Shown here in pieces: positions 44,115 through 52,827 of a DNA stretch of 64,000 nucleotides. Position 1 is the first letter of the stretch; each line of letters starts with the position of its first letter. The position numbers were made by a program, and so were the translations under genes. This DNA comes from Opitutaceae bacterium (lineage in GTDB: Bacteria > Verrucomicrobiota > Verrucomicrobiia > Opitutales > Opitutaceae), in the NCBI GenBank assembly GCA_028284235.1, contig JANQSC010000077.1:54554-118553 (forward strand), read 5' to 3'. The notes beneath the pieces are model-generated. The model saw only the letters and a list, made by a program, of their open reading frames with translations. It made no database searches and had not been told where the DNA came from.

Positions 44115-44272
44115 AGGAAAAACAAAACAGTGGCTCGCAATCACGCCGAAGGCAAGCGCTCGCGACCGCAATCGACGTCGCTTTACGGGAACACGCAATT
44201 TCGCTTGTTCCCGCCCGCCAATTGAGAAAAAATAGACGTTTCAGCGAATACGCACTCAACCCCCGCCCCGCC

Positions 44273-45553
44273 ATGACCTCATCCCCATTCTCCCGACGCG
44301 ACTTCGTCAAATCCGCCGGAGCGCTCAGCGCCGCCTCCTTCGCCGTCCTCCCCAACGTCCGCGGCCAGAACGCGCCTTCCCGCAAACTCCGCGTCGGCGT
44401 CATGGGGCTCAAGCGCGGCGCCGCCCATATACGGAGCTTCCAAAAGGCGACCAACGTCGAGATCGCCTACGTTTGCGACGTCGACTCGAGTCGGGCGGAA
44501 GCCGGCGGCGTATTGGCAAGTCAAGGACAGGCAAAACCTCCGAAAGTCGTGGGCGACTTTCGGAGCATTCTCGACGACGACTCGGTCGACATCCTCTCGA
44601 TCGCCGCTCCCAATTTCTGGCAGGCTCCCGCCACGATCCTCGCCTGCGAGGCCGGCAAGCACGTCTACGTAGAGAAACCCGGTAGCCACACGCCTCAAGA
44701 AGCCGAGTGGATGGTCGCCGCCGCTAGAAAGTACGACCGGCGCGTTCAACTGGGCACGCAGCGTCGCAGCTACGCATCGATGATTCAAGGCATGGACGCG
44801 CTTCACAGCGGGATTATCGGCAAGGTTCGCTTCGCCCGCGCCTGGTATCGAAACACGCGCGGCTCTATCGGTCGCGGCAAGGTCGCGCCTGTCCCGAAGC
44901 AGCTCGACTACGATCTCTGGCAGGGACCCGTTCCCGAGCAACCCTACCGGGACAACCTCATCCACTACAATTGGCACTGGCGGTGGGACTACGGCGGGGG
45001 CGAGCTGATCAACAACGGCGTCCACGCCCTCGACATCGCCCGCTGGGGCCTCGGCGTGGAGTATCCCACGCGCGTCAGCTATTTCGGCGGGCGCTACCAT
45101 TTCGACGACGATCAGGAAACTCCGGATACAGGAACCGCCCAGTTCGATTTCGGCGACGTCGGCGCCTCTTGGGACGGGAGCAGTTGTCACCGACGCGACG
45201 GCGACAACCTCGCCTTCTGCACTTTCTACGGGGACGGCGGATCCATCGCGTTCGACACCGCTGGATACACGGTCTACGATTCCAAAGGCCTGCTCCTCAA
45301 AAAAGTGAAAGGCACGCCCGGCGACGTGCCCCACTTCCAAAATCTATGCGACGCAATCCGTGACGACGCGCCGCTCAATCAGGAGATCGCCGAAGGCCAG
45401 AAAAGCACTCTCTGGTGCCACCTGGGAAATATCGCCCTGCGCACAGGCAGCGTATTGGACATCGACCCAAACAACGGCCGCATCCTCAACAACAGCGCCG
45501 CCCAGAAACTCGCGAAACGAACCTACCGCAAAGGCTGGCAACCGCGAGTTTAA
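44273..45553 (+). CDS. Secreted Gfo/Idh/MocA-family oxidoreductase (Tat leader)
   Basis: A 426-residue exported oxidoreductase. Met at 44273 gives the Tat leader MTSSPFSRRDFVKSAGALSA. The dinucleotide motif is GVMGLKRGAAH, in which the normal G-x-G-x-x-G is degenerate, the EKP lysine is in YVEKPGSHTPQEAEW, and HWRWDYGGGELINNGVHALDIARWGLG (in part) is typical of the exported NAD-dependent enzymes of this phylum. It is divergent from the SGNH/Gfo-Idh fusion with 158 bp between, so both may respond to the same signal. Substrate unknown; sugar or glycoside likely. Confidence 0.88.
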   Translation: MTSSPFSRRDFVKSAGALSAASFAVLPNVRGQNAPSRKLRVGVMGLKRGAAHIRSFQKATNVEIAYVCDVDSSRAEAGGVLASQGQAKPPKVVGDFRSILDDDSVDILSIAAPNFWQAPATILACEAGKHVYVEKPGSHTPQEAEWMVAAARKYDRRVQLGTQRRSYASMIQGMDALHSGIIGKVRFARAWYRNTRGSIGRGKVAPVPKQLDYDLWQGPVPEQPYRDNLIHYNWHWRWDYGGGELINNGVHALDIARWGLGVEYPTRVSYFGGRYHFDDDQETPDTGTAQFDFGDVGASWDGSSCHRRDGDNLAFCTFYGDGGSIAFDTAGYTVYDSKGLLLKKVKGTPGDVPHFQNLCDAIRDDAPLNQEIAEGQKSTLWCHLGNIALRTGSVLDIDPNNGRILNNSAAQKLAKRTYRKGWQPRV

Positions 45554-45577
45554 GAATTCTAGTCAACTAGATGGTGA

Positions 45578-45607
45578 TGTAGGGGCGTTGCTTGCGACGC
45601 CCCTACA
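45578..45607. repeat. Palindromic GTAGGGGCG repeat (REP-like), second copy
   Basis: TGTAGGGGCGT-tgcttgcg-ACGCCCCTACA, nearly identical to the copy at 8057-8088. It lies between convergent genes (Gfo/Idh stop 45553, esterase stop 45618) and could serve as a two-way transcription barrier. Confidence 0.7.
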
Positions 45608-45617
45608 CAGGTTGGAG

Positions 45618-46511
45618 CTAGTCCAACCGCTCGGATACAAACGAACCGATCCGTTCGATCGCGTCCAAAGCCTCCGGAATATTGGGGACCACGTGCTGGC
45701 TATTGTGCCAGCCGTGAATCACGTCCTCAAACGGCTCGAAGCGGACCGGTACGCCCGCCGCTCGAGCCTCGTTCACGTATGCTAAAGCGTCGCCGTACAT
45801 GGTCTCGGAAGTCCCCGCCTGCACCAGCATCGGCGGCAGTCCTTCTAGATCCGAGTAAACCGGCGACGCCAGTGGATCCTTCGGATCCGTTCCTCTCAGA
45901 TACTGCGCCGCCATCCGATCCAAATACTCCTTCGAAATAGAAGGGTCCGATTGCACATTGGAAACAAAGGTCTCGGCGCTTTGCGTCAAATCCGTCCACG
46001 GTGAGAGGAGAACCGCAGCGCACGGCATCGCTTCGTCGTTTAATTTCAATCGCGCCAAAAGCGCTGCAGTCAAGCCGCCCCCTGCCGAACTACCGCCTAC
46101 AACGATGCGATTCGCCTCTATCCCCTGCCCCAGCAACCAATGGTACGCCGCGTAGGCGTCGTCCACCGCGGCCGGAAACGGATGCTCTGGCGCTAGACGG
46201 TAGTCGACCGTGAAACAACGGCAACCGCAGGCCGCGCTCAAATCGGAAGCGATCCGCCGACTCGCAACCGCTGAGCTCCGATAGTAGCCGCCCCCGTGAA
46301 AAAACAGAAACACCGCGTCGCTCGAGGCCGAACGGGAAACCACCCATTCGCAATAGACGCCATCCGCGTCCACCGACTCGATATTCGTATCAACTGCAGG
46401 GATACGGCCGCCATCCGGCCCATCGCCTCGAAGCGCATCGATCGATTGGGTCGAATCGTAGGGATTGGCTCGTTTTAGTTCGATTAGTGTTTTCAATTCC
46501 TCGCTTGCCAT
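45618..46511 (-). CDS. Alpha/beta-hydrolase, HSL-type carboxylesterase
   Basis: A 297-residue cytoplasmic esterase of the hormone-sensitive-lipase family. The oxyanion-hole motif is FFHGGGYYRSS, the nucleophile elbow is GGSSAGGG, and the catalytic His is in DVIHGWHNSQ near the end, with the acid probably in the preceding PFED. Length and order suit the family. No signal peptide is seen. It may act on acetylated or lactonised sugars from the surrounding pathway, which is inference. A REP plus 9-bp repeat lies just upstream of its start. Confidence 0.88.
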   Translation of the reverse strand: MASEELKTLIELKRANPYDSTQSIDALRGDGPDGGRIPAVDTNIESVDADGVYCEWVVSRSASSDAVFLFFHGGGYYRSSAVASRRIASDLSAACGCRCFTVDYRLAPEHPFPAAVDDAYAAYHWLLGQGIEANRIVVGGSSAGGGLTAALLARLKLNDEAMPCAAVLLSPWTDLTQSAETFVSNVQSDPSISKEYLDRMAAQYLRGTDPKDPLASPVYSDLEGLPPMLVQAGTSETMYGDALAYVNEARAAGVPVRFEPFEDVIHGWHNSQHVVPNIPEALDAIERIGSFVSERLD

Positions 46512-46529
46512 AGTGATCGTTTCTTTTCT

Positions 46530-46606
46530 GTAGGGCTGGCGCTTGCGCCACGCCGCGTGGTTTTATATAGGACCTATACGTCCTATAGGTCCTATAAGTC
46601 CTATGG
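46530..46606. repeat. REP-like sequence followed by 9-bp tandem repeat
   Basis: GTAGGGCTGGCGCTTGCGCCACGCCGCGT (46530-46558) is followed at 46565-46606 by the 9-bp units GGACCTATA, CGTCCTATA, GGTCCTATA, AGTCCTATG. The pairing of REP and 9-bp units matches 39247-39372, though no facing second REP is evident here. It lies between the esterase start and the SSS symporter stop. Confidence 0.7.
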
Positions 46607-46642
46607 GCAGCCCGTCGCGCATGAGAAGTCCCACCACCGCAG

Positions 46643-48367
46643 TCATTCGCTTTCCCCCTTCTCCGCCTTGCGGACAAAATAGTAAATTCCAGCGCCGATC
46701 ACGGCCAGAACCAAGGCGAGGATCGCCAGTAAAACCGCCTCTTCGCGATTCAGTCCCGACAGCGCAATCATCACGACCGCGACAACCCACAGGGAAACCG
46801 CCACCATTTTCGCCGGCAAGGGTGACGACTTCAACATTGGTTCCTCGCGAAACGCGCCTTGCCTCGCCCCCACTCGACTCCAGCCCGGGTGCTCTCCCTT
46901 GGATGCAAACTCAATCGTCAGGAGTATCGCAATTGGAAATACAATTCCCGCGGCGAGATCGACGATCCGCTTGTTGTCGGCGATAAACTCGACGAGCGGA
47001 TTGAGAGCGACTACTCCCGTCAGAAAACCGTTGTTGGACAAGCCAAACTTGACAATGAACGCGGTGAAGAAACCCGCCAGGATCGTCACCCAAACCGCTC
47101 GCAATCCGACCTTCTTTGAAAAAAGCCCCCAGAGCGTCGGCAAGAGCAAGGGTCCATTGAGTAGCGTATTGATTTCGATGATAAAACTCGTGTATCCATA
47201 TTTCGGTATGAGCAATGCCCCAGCCAGGACAATACCGCCCAGAACGACCGTCGCCACACGACCCACGAAAACAAGACGTCCTTCGCTCGCCACTTGATTC
47301 ACCACTCGATGGTACACCTCCGTCGTAAACGCGCCCGCGAATACATTTAGTCGCGTCGTCGCCATGCTGGCGGTCGCCGACACCATCGCCGCCACCATCA
47401 GCCCCATCATCCCCGCAGGGAGCACCGCTTGGCAGGCGAGGATATACGCCTGCTCCGAGTCGGCATTCGAATCGAGAGCGCGATACACGATAGGCGGCAG
47501 CATCCAGAGAATTGGAGTGAACAAGTAAAGCCCGCCGAACAAGTAGGCTGAAGCCCGGGCGTCCTTGACGCTCGGCACGCACAAGTAGCGTTGGACAAAG
47601 GTCCACTCCGCGCCAATGTTGAAAAAATTGACGATCATCCACCCGGTGACGAACCACCAGGTGAAGTCTGCGGCGACCGGGGAAGTAAATCCGTCCGGGA
47701 CGCGTTCCAAGAACGAACTCCAGCCACCGGCTTCGAGAAGAATCAAAGGGGCCACGAATACAACGGATACGGTGATGATAATGAACTGCAGCACATCCGT
47801 CATCAGGACCGCCCAAAGGCCCCCGACAAAGGTGATGACCACTACCAGAGCGCACAAAGCGATCGACGTATAGGTGACCGACAGTTGCCCCGTCGCCGCA
47901 TCCGCCAGGATGTGCCCTTCCGGCAAAGGCGCCAAGGCGCAGACGATTTTCGACAAGGCGTACACGCCGCCACCCATCGTGAACAGCGTGGCGACTCCCT
48001 TGAACCAGGTGTAGAACTGGACTACCGATCCGCCGAATCGCAAATTCAGGAACTCCGAAGCCGAATCGACCCCAAGCGTCTTCCAGCGACCGGCGACAAA
48101 GCGACCCACTAAGAGCGCCGCTACACCGTATCCAAGATTAATGACAATTGCGACTAGTCCGTAGCGATAGGCGATCCCGCCCCAAACCACGAAGGTTCCC
48201 GCCGAAAACTGTGTCATGTATCCTGACAACCCCGACACCCACCAAGGCGATTGGCCACCCGCGGAGAACATCTCTTTCGAGTTCTTCATCTTCCCCGCGA
48301 ACACCATCCCCGCAGCGACAATTCCACACACGTAGAGGAGAATTACCGTATAGTCGACTCCGGTCAT
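46643..48367 (-). CDS. Sodium/solute symporter (SSS family)
   Basis: A 574-residue inner-membrane transporter with about 13-14 membrane helices, which brings in an organic solute with sodium. The start MTGVDYTVILLYVCGIVAAGM, then FSAGGQSPWWVSGLSGYMTQFSAGTFVVWGGIAYRYG (in part), is the characteristic opening of the SSS group linked to sulfatase/sugar loci in Verrucomicrobia and Planctomycetes. Helix motifs GGLWAVLMTDVLQF and MVSATASMATTRLNVFAGAFT match the LeuT-fold core. Substrate is probably a sugar or uronate monomer. It is downstream of, and divergent from, the catabolic set at 48.6-54.3 kb. Confidence 0.92.
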   Translation of the reverse strand: MTGVDYTVILLYVCGIVAAGMVFAGKMKNSKEMFSAGGQSPWWVSGLSGYMTQFSAGTFVVWGGIAYRYGLVAIVINLGYGVAALLVGRFVAGRWKTLGVDSASEFLNLRFGGSVVQFYTWFKGVATLFTMGGGVYALSKIVCALAPLPEGHILADAATGQLSVTYTSIALCALVVVITFVGGLWAVLMTDVLQFIIITVSVVFVAPLILLEAGGWSSFLERVPDGFTSPVAADFTWWFVTGWMIVNFFNIGAEWTFVQRYLCVPSVKDARASAYLFGGLYLFTPILWMLPPIVYRALDSNADSEQAYILACQAVLPAGMMGLMVAAMVSATASMATTRLNVFAGAFTTEVYHRVVNQVASEGRLVFVGRVATVVLGGIVLAGALLIPKYGYTSFIIEINTLLNGPLLLPTLWGLFSKKVGLRAVWVTILAGFFTAFIVKFGLSNNGFLTGVVALNPLVEFIADNKRIVDLAAGIVFPIAILLTIEFASKGEHPGWSRVGARQGAFREEPMLKSSPLPAKMVAVSLWVVAVVMIALSGLNREEAVLLAILALVLAVIGAGIYYFVRKAEKGESE

Positions 48368-48602
48368 TGGGGAAACCGTATTTGCATAATCGTTACAGAT
48401 CTAATCGAAGAACTGAGAGGGGAACAACCTATCCACTTAAAATGGCTAGACTCGCTTTCATTCAACCCGACATCGCCCTCGGGTCAATGCCCATTCTAAT
48501 CGATTCCGGTCAACTGTAGACTAGGAAGGCTCTTGCGGGTCAAGCAACCCGAACGTACCTTCAATTTCGAGTCGCGGCGAAGCACAGTCGCCCCTCCAAT
48601 CG

Positions 48603-49313
48603 ATGAAGAAAACCCTTTCTACATTCGCCACAATCTTGCTCGTATCCAACACCTGGAGCCAGGATTTTGGTACACTGATATTCGAAGACACGTTCGACCG
48701 AAACGAATCGCAGGAACTCAAAGACGAGCCAGGCAACAACTGGACAACCAGCAGCGACAAAACAGCTAGGGGCCACAAGGAAGTCGACCTTCGGGACGGC
48801 CACATGTACATCTACACTCACGCGGAAGCGAATCACGCCACGTCCGTTAGGCAAGCCTTCGCATTCAAGGACGGGACCGTCGGACTTCGTTTCAAGTTCG
48901 ACGATCCGAACGATTCCCTAACCCTTAACTTCGCCGACTTGGAATTGAAATCCGTCTGGGCGGGCCACCTGTTCAAGGTCGCTCTCAGCGCCGACGGCGT
49001 GAAGCTAACCGACCAAAAAACCGGCGAGATGGACCTGAGAATTCGCAACGCTCGCAAGAACGGTTCAGTGACGTCCAAAATGAAAGCGCTCGTCGCCAAG
49101 AAGAGCGCCGTCTTCCCTTATCCAATCCAAACTGGCCGTTGGCATCAGGTATACGCGACAGTTGACGGCGACACGCTCACCTGCACGATAAACGGCAAAA
49201 CAGCCGGCGTGTTCCAATCGGAAGGCTTCGCCCACGAAACCAAGCGACTCCTCCGGCTTCTCGTTCCTAAAAACGCCCATGTCGACGACGTTAAAATCTG
49301 GAGACATAGATAG
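48603..49313 (+). CDS. Secreted concanavalin-like (LamG/GH16-like fold) protein
   Basis: A 236-residue protein with a short signal peptide (MKKTLSTFATILLVSNTWSQ) and a single jelly-roll-like domain (LIFEDTFDRNESQELKD, AFAFKDGTVGLRFKFDD, GRWHQVYATVDGDTLTCTINGK). It resembles DUF1080-like/LamG binding modules rather than an enzyme, since no catalytic Glu pair is obvious. It probably binds a glycan at the cell surface. Its stop overlaps the start of the GH88/105-type gene by 35 bp, and the co-directional order implies one transcript. Confidence 0.75.
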   Translation: MKKTLSTFATILLVSNTWSQDFGTLIFEDTFDRNESQELKDEPGNNWTTSSDKTARGHKEVDLRDGHMYIYTHAEANHATSVRQAFAFKDGTVGLRFKFDDPNDSLTLNFADLELKSVWAGHLFKVALSADGVKLTDQKTGEMDLRIRNARKNGSVTSKMKALVAKKSAVFPYPIQTGRWHQVYATVDGDTLTCTINGKTAGVFQSEGFAHETKRLLRLLVPKNAHVDDVKIWRHR

Positions 49314-50310
49314 ACAGGCGCAGCTCGAACGAGTCGCCGAAACGACTCTCCTGTGGCCCTACAAAATCTGGGGATTCGGAGAAGGAATCGCCCTGCGTGG
49401 ACTCCAAGCCGCCGCCCGGGCAACCGGCAACTCCGAAAACAGCGACTTCGCCAACGCCTTGCTGCGATCCTACGTCGTGCGCGGCGTCGCGAAAGGAAAT
49501 GACGAGCATATCGCCCCGGGAGCGCAATTGCTTTCCCTCTACGAGGAAAGCGGCGAACCCGACTTGCTCATCGCCGCCAAAAAACTGGCCGCACTCCATG
49601 CGTCGTTTCCGAAAAACGAATACGGAGCGCGAATGCACCGTCCCGATTTGCCCGGCTGGCGAAAGCAAATCTGGGTCGACTGCATGGACGTCGACGCGCC
49701 GTTTCTCGTCCGCCTAGGAAACGTCACCGGGAACGACGCTTTCATCGAACAAGGAACAGAAGAAATTTTTGGATACGCTCGTTCCCTTCAGGTGGAAACG
49801 GGGGGCGACAACGAAGGTCTCTTTTGGCACGGGCGCGAAGAAGACTGTGGTCAAAACGGGCAACTGTGGGCTCGTGGCAATGGCTGGGCGCTGATGGGCC
49901 TAGTCGAAACCTTGATCCAGCTACCGGCAGGGCACGACGCGCGGGCTGAGCTTTCCGAGCGACTAGCCGCTCTTTGCCAGGCCTTAAGCCGCTGCCAAGA
50001 TTCGGGCGGGCTTTGGCATACCGTGATGCCCAACCCCGAAACCTACCTGGAATCAACGCTCGCCGTCATGACCGCCTTCGCGCTGCGGTCGGCCTTTGAA
50101 TCCTCGGTCTTAAGAGAACGCGATTGGGGTGGAATGGAGAAAAGCGCTCGCTCCGCCGCCCACAAGCTCGTCAACGGACGCGGCGAACTCGAACGCGTCA
50201 GCGACGCCACGCCAATCGGAGAAGAGAAAATGTACGCCACCCGCCCCTTCGGCGTTTTCCCGTGGGGGCAAGGCCCCGCCCTGCTCATGCTCGCCCAAGA
50301 ACTCCCATGA
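49279..50310 (+). CDS. GH88/GH105-like unsaturated uronyl hydrolase
   Basis: A 343-residue (alpha/alpha)6-barrel enzyme of the type that removes unsaturated uronic acid from oligosaccharides made by polysaccharide lyases. Family-like segments: LLWPYKIWGFGEGIALRGLQAAAR (in part), QIWVDCMDVDAPFLVRLG with the Asp pair where catalytic acids usually sit, and the diagnostic QLWARGNGWALMGLVETL. No signal peptide is visible, which suggests cytoplasmic action on imported oligosaccharides. It overlaps the ConA-like gene by 35 bp and, by ATGA, the enolase-superfamily gene. Family naming (GH88 or GH105) cannot be settled by eye. Confidence 0.82.
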   Translation: MSTTLKSGDIDRQAQLERVAETTLLWPYKIWGFGEGIALRGLQAAARATGNSENSDFANALLRSYVVRGVAKGNDEHIAPGAQLLSLYEESGEPDLLIAAKKLAALHASFPKNEYGARMHRPDLPGWRKQIWVDCMDVDAPFLVRLGNVTGNDAFIEQGTEEIFGYARSLQVETGGDNEGLFWHGREEDCGQNGQLWARGNGWALMGLVETLIQLPAGHDARAELSERLAALCQALSRCQDSGGLWHTVMPNPETYLESTLAVMTAFALRSAFESSVLRERDWGGMEKSARSAAHKLVNGRGELERVSDATPIGEEKMYATRPFGVFPWGQGPALLMLAQELP

Positions 50311-51509
50311 AGATCGCCCACATAGAAACGTACGCCGTTCAAGCCAAGCCCATCGACGAGAAACCCTACTGGGGAAGCCGCGGATGGGGCGACGAAAACC
50401 GTTCTCCCGAACTTTCCACCGAATACCCGCCACCCCTCCGGCGCCGGTTCATCTACTCAAAAACGATCGATACCGTCATCGTGAAAGTCACCACCGACGA
50501 CGGACTCGTCGGCTGGGGGGAAGCCAAAGCGCCGGTCGCGCCGCAAGCGACGAAAGAGATCATCGACTTGCTCCTTCGCGACATCGTCATGGGCGAGGAT
50601 CCCCACGATGTAGTCGTTCTTTGGGAACGCATGTACGCAGGCATGCGCGTTCGAGGCCACCGAGCCGGTTTTTACTTGGAGGCCATCAGCGGCATCGACA
50701 TCGCCCTCTGGGACCTCATCGGAAAAGCCTCCGGAAAACCGCTCTACCAGCTCCTCGGCGGCTGTTTCCGTAACCCCGTTCGCGTCTACGCTTCCGGACT
50801 TCCCGCTTTAAGCAACGACATGTCCGAAGAGGCGTTCGAACACCTCGCCGCGGACGCTCGCGATCTCAAGGAGCGCGGCTACACGGGTCTGAAAATGGCC
50901 ATCGGCCGCGGAATCAAAGGCGACTTGCGCAGTATCCGCAAAGTCCGGGAAACCCTCGGCGACGATTTTCTGATCTACACCGACGCGGCGGGAGTCTACG
51001 ACCGGGCCCAAGCCATGCAATTGGGACACGAACTGCAAGAGCTCGGCTGCATGTGGTTTGAAATGCCCACCGCGCCTGAAGACGTCGCCGGATACGGCGA
51101 ACTGGCCAAAGCCCTGCGCATACCAATCGCCACCGACTCGCTCACTTCCCGCTACGAGACGGCCGAGTTCATCCGGGCGGGCGGGCTTGACGTCGTTCTA
51201 CCGGACGTCTGCCGGGCGGGCGGACTCACCGAATGCAAGCGCATCGCGGAAATGGCCGACGGGTTCGGACTCGCCTTTGCCCCGCACATCAGCATTGGAT
51301 CCGCCATCCACTTCGCCGCTAGCGCTCATCTGGCCACATCCATGCCAAACACGATCACCTCCGAATACTGGTTCGGCAACAACCCGCTCGGCGACCGGAT
51401 TCTCAAGACGCCAATGCGACTGGAGAACAGCTACCTGCACACCCCAGAAGGACCCGGCCTCGGCATAGAAATCGACGAAGACGCGCTACACAAGATCATG
51501 GGATCTTAG
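50307..51509 (+). CDS. Enolase-superfamily (mandelate racemase-like) sugar-acid dehydratase
   Basis: A 400-residue enzyme from Met at 50307, which overlaps the preceding stop (ATGA). It has the MR/MLE capping domain (YSKTIDTVIVKVTTDDGLVGWGEAK, in part) and barrel. Metal ligands: Asp in IYTDAAGVYD, Glu in WFEMPTAPED and, unusually, Asp in IATDSLTSRYE where Glu is normal. The general acid/base pair is Asp in LPDVCRAGG and His in APHISIGSAIH. The usual KxK reads KMA, so the second base is absent, which points to a His-Asp acid-sugar dehydratase rather than a racemase. Substrate probably an aldonic or uronic acid from the GH88/105 product. Confidence 0.88.
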   Translation: MKIAHIETYAVQAKPIDEKPYWGSRGWGDENRSPELSTEYPPPLRRRFIYSKTIDTVIVKVTTDDGLVGWGEAKAPVAPQATKEIIDLLLRDIVMGEDPHDVVVLWERMYAGMRVRGHRAGFYLEAISGIDIALWDLIGKASGKPLYQLLGGCFRNPVRVYASGLPALSNDMSEEAFEHLAADARDLKERGYTGLKMAIGRGIKGDLRSIRKVRETLGDDFLIYTDAAGVYDRAQAMQLGHELQELGCMWFEMPTAPEDVAGYGELAKALRIPIATDSLTSRYETAEFIRAGGLDVVLPDVCRAGGLTECKRIAEMADGFGLAFAPHISIGSAIHFAASAHLATSMPNTITSEYWFGNNPLGDRILKTPMRLENSYLHTPEGPGLGIEIDEDALHKIMGS

Positions 51510-51811
51510 GGGAGGCGCTTTCCAAAGCCTTGTGGCTCGTCAGAGCCATCCTTGTGACGCGGCACAGCGCGTCATTTCGCCGCGAGGCGACTGTTAAACA
51601 GATTTCTCGCAACAGTGATCTCTCCGAGATCAGATTCCGTCGAAGACCCCCGACGCTGTCGGTGGCCTCGCGGAAACAGGATCCCGCGTGCGCGGGAGCA
51701 AGATTCCGAATGCAGTCAGGAACTTAGATGGTTGATTCTAGATGCCCCCTTTCTAGGCTGTTACCCACGAATGGATTCTCATTACGACGAAAAGCAACGC
51801 GCACTAGAACT
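51510..51811. other. Intergenic region occupied by a repeat element
   Basis: This 302-bp gap between the enolase-superfamily gene and the Gfo/Idh gene is almost filled by multi-hairpin repeat C (51548-51710). The remaining ~100 bp before the Gfo/Idh start show no clear operator. The repeat may separate the operon into two transcripts. Confidence 0.5.
51548..51710 (+). repeat. Multi-hairpin repeat element, permuted copy C
   Basis: Here the right-half module (ATCCTTGTGACGCggcacaGCGCGTCATTTCGCCgcgaGGCGACTGTTAA, quoted as separate words) comes first and is joined, about 13 bp later, to the left-half module AACAGTGATCTC...GAGATCAGATTCC, then a CAGGATC and CCCGCGtgCGCGGG hairpin. The order is therefore reversed relative to copies A and B, as if two tandem units had lost their outer halves. 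Confidence 0.65.
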
Positions 51812-52813
51812 ATGAAGATCGGAATTATCGGAACAGGCTGGGTGGCGGGACTCCATCTGGACGCTCTCAAGCAAATCGAAAACGCCCATGTAGTTGCCAT
51901 TGCCGGACGCAATGAAGCCCGAGCCCACGAGCTCGCTCAGCCATTCGGCGCGAAAACTTACACAACGCCGCTTGCAATGCTGCAAAGCGAATCGCTCGAC
52001 GCCGTCTTCATCCTGCTCCCTCCACATATGCACGGCGATCTCGAACGGGCGTGTTCCGAACACGTGAAAGGCGTCCTCATCGAAAAGCCGATCTCCCAAT
52101 CTTTGGATACGGCCCGCTCCGTTAGCGAGTATTTCAAGAACGCGGGGACAATCGTATCCGTGGGCTATATGAATCGCTATCGCCAGTCCGTTCAGACCGC
52201 CCACTCACTTTTCTCCCAGCCCGGCAACGAGGGCATCCTCGCCCACGGCTGGTGGACTACCCAGATGCCGCCTCCGCTTTGGTGGCGTACATTCGACCAT
52301 TCCGGCGGCCAATTCGTCGAGCAATGCACTCATTTGGTCGATATCTGCCGCTATGCAATGGGCGATATCGAGGAAGTCAGCGCGTATTCAACGCGCGGTT
52401 ACATGTCCGATACGCCCGACTACAGCGTGGACGACGCCATGGTCGTAAACGCCCGGTTCGCATCCGGAGCCCTGGCGACCTTTTCGACTGGCTGCTTCCC
52501 TCTGGGCGGACACCCGGAAAGCGCGGGCGGGGGCATCGGGCTCAGCCTTTCGTCTCGCGCCAATCGCGTCACCCTCACCGGCTGGGGATTTGAAGGCGCC
52601 GTGCATTCCGGCGATGAAGACAGACGATCCATCCCCGTTGACGACAATATTTTCTACGTCCAAAACAAGACCTTCCTCGACGCCGTCGCGAGCGGCAACG
52701 ACTCAGGCATTCTCTCCTCCTACGAAGACGGCATGAAGACCCTTGCCACCACCCTCGCTGCCAACGAGTCCGCCCGCGATCGAAACGGCGCGCCCGTAGC
52801 GGTCGCGGTTTAA
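51812..52813 (+). CDS. Gfo/Idh/MocA-family oxidoreductase (cytoplasmic)
   Basis: A 333-residue NAD(P)-dependent sugar oxidoreductase. Met at 51812 directly begins the Rossmann strand MKIGIIGTGWVAGLHLDAL; the longer track ORF is non-homologous. The catalytic lysine is in VLIEKPISQSLD (EKP), and the C-terminal domain has GGQFVEQCTHLVDICRYAMGDIEEV (in part), typical of this family. No leader is present, so unlike the Tat-exported paralogs it acts in the cytoplasm, presumably on a monomer of the local pathway. It precedes the PQQ/EF-hand gene by 14 bp. Confidence 0.9.
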   Translation: MKIGIIGTGWVAGLHLDALKQIENAHVVAIAGRNEARAHELAQPFGAKTYTTPLAMLQSESLDAVFILLPPHMHGDLERACSEHVKGVLIEKPISQSLDTARSVSEYFKNAGTIVSVGYMNRYRQSVQTAHSLFSQPGNEGILAHGWWTTQMPPPLWWRTFDHSGGQFVEQCTHLVDICRYAMGDIEEVSAYSTRGYMSDTPDYSVDDAMVVNARFASGALATFSTGCFPLGGHPESAGGGIGLSLSSRANRVTLTGWGFEGAVHSGDEDRRSIPVDDNIFYVQNKTFLDAVASGNDSGILSSYEDGMKTLATTLAANESARDRNGAPVAVAV

Positions 52814-52827
52814 CCTCGCCAAATCAA

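Noticed and set aside
44279-45340. 353-residue minus-strand ORF
   Set aside because: Exact antisense shadow of a well-supported Gfo/Idh gene.
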